Below are positions 57,894-64,000 of a stretch of 64,000 nt of DNA, in pieces. A model generated the notes under the pieces. The model had not been told where the DNA came from. It did no database searches and saw only the letters and a list, made by a program, of their open reading frames with translations. The position numbers and the translations under genes were made by a program. Origin of the DNA: Raphanus sativus (taxonomy: Eukaryota; Streptophyta; Magnoliopsida; Brassicales; Brassicaceae); contig NC_079518.1 of assembly GCF_000801105.2 (NCBI RefSeq), positions 12,904,106 through 12,968,105 of the forward strand, in the 5' to 3' direction. Every line of letters starts with the position of its first letter. Position 1 is the stretch's first letter.

Positions 57894-60589
57894 TTAATCA
57901 TCCAAGTAATAGTACGAGCCAGCAGACTTTTGCTCCCTGTCTTTAGTCGACTCTAATTTGTTGATCCTTGGTCTGAAATTAGTGGGATCTCTTCTGAACG
58001 TGATGTTCAGATGCTGCAGACGTAAATGGAAAATCATTAGCACCAAACATAAAAAGTCCCTTATTCTTGTCCCTACAGTGTAACTAAGAGTGGAACAGGA
58101 GACTTACAGATAGAAAGAGATTCATTCCACTGAGCAGTGACTGAGGACAGTTTGCAATACAGTCAATGGATGGTTGTCCTTCATAGACAATGACTCGGTC
58201 TGCCAGATATGTTGCCATTATAAAGTCATGCTCCACTATAAATGCAGTTTTCTTAGCGTGGAGAATGAACCGCTTAATGACTTTAGACGCCACAATACGT
58301 TGCTCTGAATCGAGATACGCACTCGGCTCATCGATCAGGTAGATATCCGCAGGCTGCAGAAATTCAAAGTTTGTGTATGCATCAGATCACTGAGATGAAG
58401 AATCTACGGATTCATAAAAAGAAAAATGCTGACCTTTCCGAGGCACAGAGCTAATGCAACCCTTTGCAACTCTCCACCAGAGAGATTGACAACTTCTTGA
58501 TCCATCAACTGCTCAATCTGAAGCGGTTTCATCACGTCGGACACAAACTGAGGATGCATGTAAGAGTCCCGAATCTTTTGGTGTAGCAAGTGTCTAACTG
58601 AATTCTGAAACTTGGGGCTGATCTTTTGTGGCTTGTAGGAAACATTGAACTCTGGTATCTCTATGTCTGATTCTTCTGTTTCGTCAGGTTTCAACAAACC
58701 CGCCTGCAGAAAATTACCAAAGTTTTAGGAGTCCACACCATTTACTGAAACTCTAACCAAGAGAGGATATAATGGAGGAAGAGAATACCAGCATTCGGAT
58801 AAACGTTGTCTTCCCTGTACCATTCTCCCCAAGCATTACAATAATCTGAGAGTCGGTGAATTCACCTTCCGTCACTTTCAACCTGAAGTTTCCTTGAGTT
58901 TTGGTCATCGTAGGGTATTTGTACCTCGCGTACGACTGTATTTCTTCAGCACTTTCTTGTGGAGTCTCAGCAACCTTCGAACAAAAGAAGAACTCATTAG
59001 GGAAACAATGTTGGTTACTGTTGTGAAGCGGCATTGCCTCTGCACCACCAAAACAAAGTTTACCTTGAAGGTAAGCGATTCATCTCTAAAACGCAAATTT
59101 TCTGTGGGGACAAACCCAGCCAAGAAAATGTTGATCCCTTCTCTGACAGAGAAAGGTAGAGTCACGACCCCATAGGCTCCTGGTTTCCCATACAGACAGC
59201 AAATGAAATCCGACAAGTAGTCAAGAACACTGAGATCATGCTCCACCACAATGACGTAGCTGAGGAGGAAAGGAAAATGTCAGTATCTTAAATAAAACAA
59301 TCAGAAGATGAAAAAAATCCAAACCTATTAGGCCTCAGGAGAGAACGAACAACTTGAGCAGCTTTGAGTCTTTGCTTGACATCAAGGTAACTAGACGGCT
59401 CATCAAACATGTATATCTCAGCGTTTTGTATAGCAACAACAGCGATGGCAAACCTCTGCAGCTCGCCACCAGACAAATTCTCAACAGCACGATCAATGAC
59501 CTGGTTCAGTTCCAGATCAGCACAGAGCTCAGCCTTCTTGTCTCTCTCGTCCTTCTGGTCAAGGACCTCTCCAACATTGCCTCGAACAGCTTTTGGGATG
59601 TGATCGACATACTGAGGCTTTATAATGGCCTATCATGGACACGAAATCACATCTTGTGTCATTAAATGAACACTCTCTGGAAACAAAATTATAAGGTCAA
59701 TTAACATTATGATACCTTTAGATTATCTTCTAAAATACGGGTGAAGTAGTTTTGAAGTTCTGAGCCACGGAAGTGAGTCAAGATTTCTTGCCAGTCTGGA
59801 GGATTCTACACAAGGAGGAAAATATAAGTATTAATGAACTACTCAAGCGATGCAATTTTCAGATAAAAGTTCAGGAAAGAATATTACAGTGAAACGGCCA
59901 AGATTTGGTTTGAGCTTCCCAGCCAAAATTTTCAGAGCGGTTGATTTTCCAATACCATTTGTGCCAACCAACCCTAGGACTTGGCCTGGCCTTGGAACTG
60001 GGAGCCTGGAAAATAAAGCCAGAGATTACACTGTCTCAAAAGTAGCAGAGGAATCAAAAGGAAAACTGAAATAGATAAACGAACCTGTGCAACTTGAAAG
60101 TGTTGGCACCATAGCGATGGGTTGTATCTTTCTCCAAGTCTCTGGGAAGATTGATGATCTGAATAGCTTCAAATGGGCATTTCTGCAAAAAGACAGCAGA
60201 AATTATTTAGTTTCCCAGCTTTGTTTACATGTACAGATATATATATATTATATACCTTGACACAAATACCGCAACCGATGCACAACTCCTCAGAGATAAA
60301 AGCAAGCTTGGAACCAACAGTCACCTCAATACAGAGTTTTCCTACGATGAACATTGGTTAAATGGCACTGAAATATTAAAAGAGTTAAGTCATTCAAGTC
60401 TTCACTAATTGACACAACAAATTCAATCAGAGAAGTAACAGCACCAATTCATTTTTTTTGGAGTAAGAGAGAGAAAAAAAAAGCACCAGTCTTGACGACA
60501 GGACAGCTCTTCTTGCACTCTTGGCGACATTTCTTAGGCTTGCAGCGGTCCGAACTCACAATCGCAATACGTGTCAAACGATCTGCCAT
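57894..60589 (-). CDS. ABCE2: ABCE-type ATPase, RNase L inhibitor-like (ribosome recycling factor)
   Basis: Also called RLI2. Twin-ATPase with Fe-S clusters that splits ribosomes after termination and acts in translation initiation and ribosome maturation, in cytosol and nucleus. Eleven exons (minus): 60589-60487, 60341-60256, 60182-60085, 60005-59888, 59805-59716, 59629-59325, 59259-59064, 58974-58789, 58703-58434, 58353-58108, 58013-57894; total 605 residues, all phases consistent. N-terminal cysteines [14 protein letters not shown] (about 17-30) and [12 protein letters not shown] (about 55-66) hold two 4Fe-4S clusters. NBD1: Walker [10 protein letters not shown] (about 110), signature [10 protein letters not shown] (about 217), Walker [13 protein letters not shown]2: GENGTGKTT (about 381), [10 protein letters not shown] (about 467), [12 protein letters not shown] switch motifs are present in both halves. 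No key residue is missing. A 5' UTR intron is predicted at 60599-60883. Confidence 0.97.
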
Positions 60590-60598
60590 CTCTCAAAA

Positions 60599-60883
60599 CT
60601 ATGTGAAGCGAGTTTATACACACACAAAAAAAGAAGTGTGAAATTAAATTCAAAATTATGCCTCATATCACCTTATCTGCTACAAATGTTGACAACTGAT
60701 AAATATCAAAACAAGGAGAGTGATAGAAAAGGGAAAAAATTAGAACACAATTACGATCATTTCGAAGAAAGATTGACGCTTTTGATACAATCCCATATGT
60801 AAAAGTTAAGTGCGAATCAATCGAGAAGCAAACACCGAATCATCCGAACCAACGACGAGATAACGAAAATTTGAGATTAGAAC
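60599..60883 (-). other. 5' UTR intron of RLI2
   Basis: On the minus strand the donor CTCAG|GTTCTAAT (60884/60883) and acceptor CACATAG (60599) remove 285 bp just upstream of the start codon. Confidence 0.6.
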
Positions 60884-61140
60884 CTGAGATGATTGAGAGA
60901 TTTGCTTCGAGGAAGATTCGAAATGAAGAAGTGTGTGTGTGTGTTTTCGCAGATTCTTTTTGGTGAAACAGCGGAAGAGCACACGCACGCACGCACGCTC
61001 GCACGCACTTGAGAGTTACGCTTTTCCGCAGATGACAAGAAAAGCGAAGGGTAGGGTTTCAGAATTATTATTTTCCCGACAGGTTTGACCCGGTTCGCTT
61101 TAAATTGGGCTTGGGTTGGTCCAAGTTATGGGCCCGTTAT
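60884..61140 (-). promoter_or_regulatory. RLI2 leader and promoter with site II elements
   Basis: A CA/GT microsatellite (60931-60943) and a CACG-type repeat (60978-61008) lie in or next to the leader. Upstream, TGGGCTTGGG (about 61106) and ATGGGCCCG (about 61129) are site II/GGCCCA motifs usual for translation-machinery genes. Confidence 0.5.
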
Positions 61141-61242
61141 TGCAATATTAATTTGTTTTCTTGTTTTTAACACAAATAGTTAAGAGTTAATTTGTTTTAT
61201 CCATTTTTATGTTGTCATTGTGAATTTTCTTTTCTTTTTATA

Positions 61243-61497
61243 TACTTCCTTTATTCAACTATAAAAAAGTTTTGGATGTTTTCTATTTCATTTTATTTTA
61301 TTTTTTCAAATTTCTGTTCGAAATTTATATTTAATATGTTGTGATTTTAATTTATACTCTACAACATTTATATAGATGGAATGTTTTTAACTGAACACTC
61401 AAGAATAACTTTTTAAATAGAAGTTAAAAACTATTATGACTTTAATACCTAAACAAAAAGTTAAAACCGTGTGTTATGTTGAACATAGGAAGTAGTA
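61243..61497. mobile_element. Stowaway/mariner-like MITE
   Basis: The left end TACTTCCTTTATTCAAC and the right end, reversed TACTTCCTATGTTCAAC, form 17-bp inverted repeats (15 of 17) around 255 bp of AT-rich DNA. TA occurs at both edges, as expected for a TA target. Non-coding. Confidence 0.68.
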
Positions 61498-61835
61498 TGG
61501 TAAACTGCTCTGATCTTTGCTAATTTAAATAGCCATACAAACTGAAAAAGTAGTACTAACATTAGAGATTGTCTATGAAGTTGTTGTTCTATACATGTCC
61601 TATCTTGAAGTCAACCCTTTCAAGAGATAATGAGATATACGGCTTTTCACTTTTGTTTCTCCATTTGCCGTCTTCTCAAGTAGAAGTTTTTTTTTTTTTA
61701 TTATTATTCCACATGAATCCAATGTTTGTTGTGATTTCTTGTTTACTCAAATTCTGTTGTCAAGTTTTCCCTGCCTTTATTCTCTTTCATTGTGCTTATT
61801 TGATCTCTTAAAACTTACTTATGGTTTGGTTGAGG
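61498..61835. other. Intergenic DNA
   Basis: No supported gene; the 80-residue frame at 61569-61811 has no recognisable feature. Confidence 0.35.
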
Positions 61836-62020
61836 TTAACCTTGGTGACGGAAAAGAAGATGTCAAACTGGAAGGTGGAGATTCTAAAATGAAACAGCTT
61901 CTGCCTCCATAGATGGACTTGACAAGGAATCAATCTAACTAAGGAACAAATAAGACAGGAAACAAAGGCTGATAAAGATGATGTTGAATGGGAAGAAGGG
62001 GCTCCTGTTGCGGATTAGTT
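61836..62020 (+). pseudogene. Short decayed coding remnant
   Basis: Protein-like pieces appear in different frames: VNLGDGKEDVKLEGGDSKMK (61833-61893), IDGLDKESI (about 61912-61938) and KDDVEWEEGAPVAD with a stop (about 61976-62019). The acidic DDVEWEEG string recalls XPG/UVH3-type or other nuclear proteins, but identity is not established. Frameshifts between the pieces mark it as broken. Confidence 0.4.
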
Positions 62021-62605
62021 AATTCACTGTCTTATCAAATTACTTTAGTTAAAACTTAGAAGGAACCAAAACAGAGAGTTTGCATCTCCTCAAAAGTACA
62101 GAAAAGAACAGTTCTCTTTGACTATGCAGAAGAAGATACTTTGTTAAGACATGCTTATAGTTCGAACTATATTAGTGGGCCATAAAATGACAGAGAGAGT
62201 TTGCATCCCAAGAACTATATTAGTGGGCCATAAAATGACATAAGACAATATCAGTATCTACAACATATATCATAAGTTGAAAACTTCACCAACAGCATCA
62301 AGTCATCAAACATTAAAGATTTAGAATAAGAAAAAAGAAGCAAAATGAACACAAAATGTCAATTATAAAACCAAATTATAGATAAGTTTCAGGGCATCTG
62401 CTACAAAAAGAGATTGAAGAAACCTCTTCTGCAGATGCCATAAGGTTTACATTATACTACCACTCTCCATTTATTTTCTCCGAACCAGTAATCTCTAAAC
62501 CGATATAGTTAAAATATAAAGAGTTGTAGAGAGGATTATTAGAAAACATCGGTCAAGTAAATGAGACTACCGGAGGAGAGAATCAAAGGGTGGTTTCTTT
62601 TTAGA
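62021..62605 (-). other. 3' side of the glycine/proline-rich gene
   Basis: Intergenic, then the likely 3' UTR of the minus-strand gene. A TATTAGTGGGCCATAAAATG word is duplicated (62168 and 62218), about 50 bp apart. Confidence 0.5.
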
Positions 62606-63668
62606 TTACTTCCACTTCTTGAATTTGCCTCCTCCTCCAAACATGCCATGTTTCCCGTGCTTTCCATGCTTGAACTTGCCTCCATGCTTGCCTCCATGCT
62701 TCCCGTGCTTGAACTTACCATGACCACCATGACCATACCCATGAGATGCATGACCAACGTGGCCAAACCCTCCGTGCCCTGCATGCCCGTAAGGGTTGTG
62801 TGATGCATGACCAACGTGGTGAGCTCCATAGGCTGCTGCGGCGGCACCAGCTGCACCAGCAATCATACCTCCGAGTCCACCACTAGAATGTCCTGATGAA
62901 ACAAAACAAAAAGAAAGGTATTACATGGAGGACATGCAAAGTAGCAGAAAGCAGAAAGAAAAAGACCATAGACTTGTTCACAGGATAATCACAAATGATT
63001 AAAAAAAAAAAATTGTCAGACTAAAATCACCTCAAAGGTTCAATATTATCACAAATAAACCCACCAATCAAATCATTTCCATTAAAAAAACTAGCAACAT
63101 ATTAGAAACTACTGTACTTTTACCATTATTACAACATCTAGTAGGTTGAAAACACAACAAACTACAAGTTTTGTATTCAAACATTAACATTTACACGCTA
63201 TGTTCCTATTACCATCCAAACATAACAGGATGATGATCTAGCAAACTACAACGAACAACCCTTTGCTGTAGCCTATCAAACATCAACATTTTATAAACTA
63301 TTTGTTAACTACTAGCCTTCAAAATATGTCACACTATATGGGAGAGTGGTGATACAACACATTATAAAGGCGAACCCTTTAACCCGGGATAATAGTTTTG
63401 TACCTGAATGGTGAGGCGCAGGATAGCCTGCAGGAGGATAGCCACCGTGACCGGGAGCAGGAGGATAACCACCAGGTGCACCAGGAGGGTAAGCACCGGG
63501 TGGGTAACCAGCAGGTGGATAGCCTCCAGCTGGAGGATACCCTTGCTGTGGAGGGTAGCCAGCGGGTGGGTAACCTCCAGGAGCGGGTGGGTAATGATGT
63601 CCACCTCCTGGAAACCCATGAAACCCTTTGTCTTGCTCATCATGATGCTTGTCTTTACCTCCTCCCAT
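62606..63668 (-). CDS. Glycine/proline-rich XYPPX-repeat protein (GPRP family)
   Basis: Two coding exons (minus): 63668-63404 and 62892-62606, joined inside a Gly codon; 183 residues. The N terminus is charged (GGGKDKHHDEQDKGFHG). Residues about 25-85 are YPP repeats (GGYPPAGYPP, QQGYPPAGGYPP). An Ala-rich hydrophobic stretch follows (GGMIAGAAGAAAAAYG). The C terminus is a His/Gly/Lys repeat (GHGGHGKFKHGKHGG) ending KFKKWK. This is the standard three-part layout of plant GPRP proteins, which are thought to act in growth and stress responses; no enzymatic function is known. The position next to RLI2 matches Arabidopsis At4g19200 (from memory). A 5' UTR intron is likely, with donor GTCG|GTAAAT near 63913 and acceptor TATGTAG near 63697. 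Confidence 0.93.
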
Positions 63669-64000
63669 CTTTCTTTTTAACTCAGATTATAACAACCTAC
63701 ATACAAAGAGTTTGAAACCCATCAGGATAGGGTCAAAGATCATAACTTTCTTTGTTATCTCGTTTTGGTTGCTATGATAGATCAACTAGATCCAAACACA
63801 CCCAAAGCAGAGAAAGATAACAAAGTACGACATACATACGAACGATTCGATTGAGCACATTAATATACTAATGATCCATATTTAAGAGTGCGATTAATTG
63901 AGGAATATTTACCGACAGGAATTGAGAAGATTGTTTCGGAACGAATTGGTGAACAGAAGAAGACGATCGCTTATGTCTGTATATATGGAGAGGCGTGCTG
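63669..64000 (-). promoter_or_regulatory. Leader and promoter of the glycine/proline-rich gene
   Basis: Holds the predicted 5' UTR intron (about 63697-63912) and the first untranslated exon near 63913-63960. TATATA-type sequence at about 63979-63984 could be the TATA box. Nothing else recognised to the window edge. Confidence 0.4.

Noticed and set aside
62539..62862. 107-residue minus frame in another frame of the glycine/proline-rich gene
   Set aside because: Repeat-derived shadow; the exon ending at 62606 joins in phase with the YPP exon.

Overview
The window is nuclear DNA of a Brassicaceae plant, most likely a Brassica or close relative. The evidence is AT-rich intergenic DNA packed with plant transposons, genes with many short GT-AG introns, and a gene order I recognise from Arabidopsis chromosome 4. 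From memory, that order is the RPP2-type TNL cluster (around At4g19500/19510), a P-class PPR gene (At4g19440), the pectin acetylesterases PAE8 (At4g19420) and PAE7 (At4g19410), then ABCE2/RLI2 (At4g19210) and a glycine/proline-rich gene (At4g19200). These locus numbers could not be checked here.

Layout: 1-3772 is the 3' part of a TIR-NBS-LRR resistance gene, with a complete-looking 330-bp Helitron in one intron. 4536-10327 is repeats: a Helitron 5' end, an AT-rich tandem array with a two-monomer higher-order period, a snap-back palindrome, a 5'-truncated LINE with a perfect 13-bp target duplication, and a Mutator-like element. 11349-13775 is an intronless PPR gene. 17328-19903 and 31351-33917 are two tandemly oriented 12-exon pectin acetylesterases whose ten internal exons have identical lengths. 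Between them lie about 11 kb of transposons, including a retroposon with a 15-bp target duplication and a region dense in GTATCA motifs. 34.0-50.0 kb is mostly transposon-derived. It holds a broken gene-like stretch, a 608-bp inverted-repeat element with degenerate telomere repeats in its centre, a 214-bp GA microsatellite, an Emigrant-like MITE and a decayed minus-strand Copia with matching LTRs and TTATT duplications. 50095-51160 is an unrecognised four-exon gene. 52085-52250 is the relic of a PPR C terminus. 52466-57519 is a nearly pristine Copia element with one intact gag-pol ORF, LTRs differing at one base, and unusual TA...TA LTR ends. 57894-60589 is ABCE2/RLI2 and 62606-63668 the glycine/proline-rich gene, both on the minus strand.

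The conserved genes have unrelated roles: pathogen recognition, organellar RNA processing, pectin deacetylation and ribosome recycling. They are neighbours by inherited synteny, not by pathway. About twenty Arabidopsis genes expected between PAE7 and RLI2 are missing, which fits gene loss after genome triplication followed by transposon filling. I found no clearly new gene system. The most unusual structures are the telomere-repeat inverted element, the higher-order tandem array, and a series of tiny poly(A) insertion scars bounded by short direct repeats.
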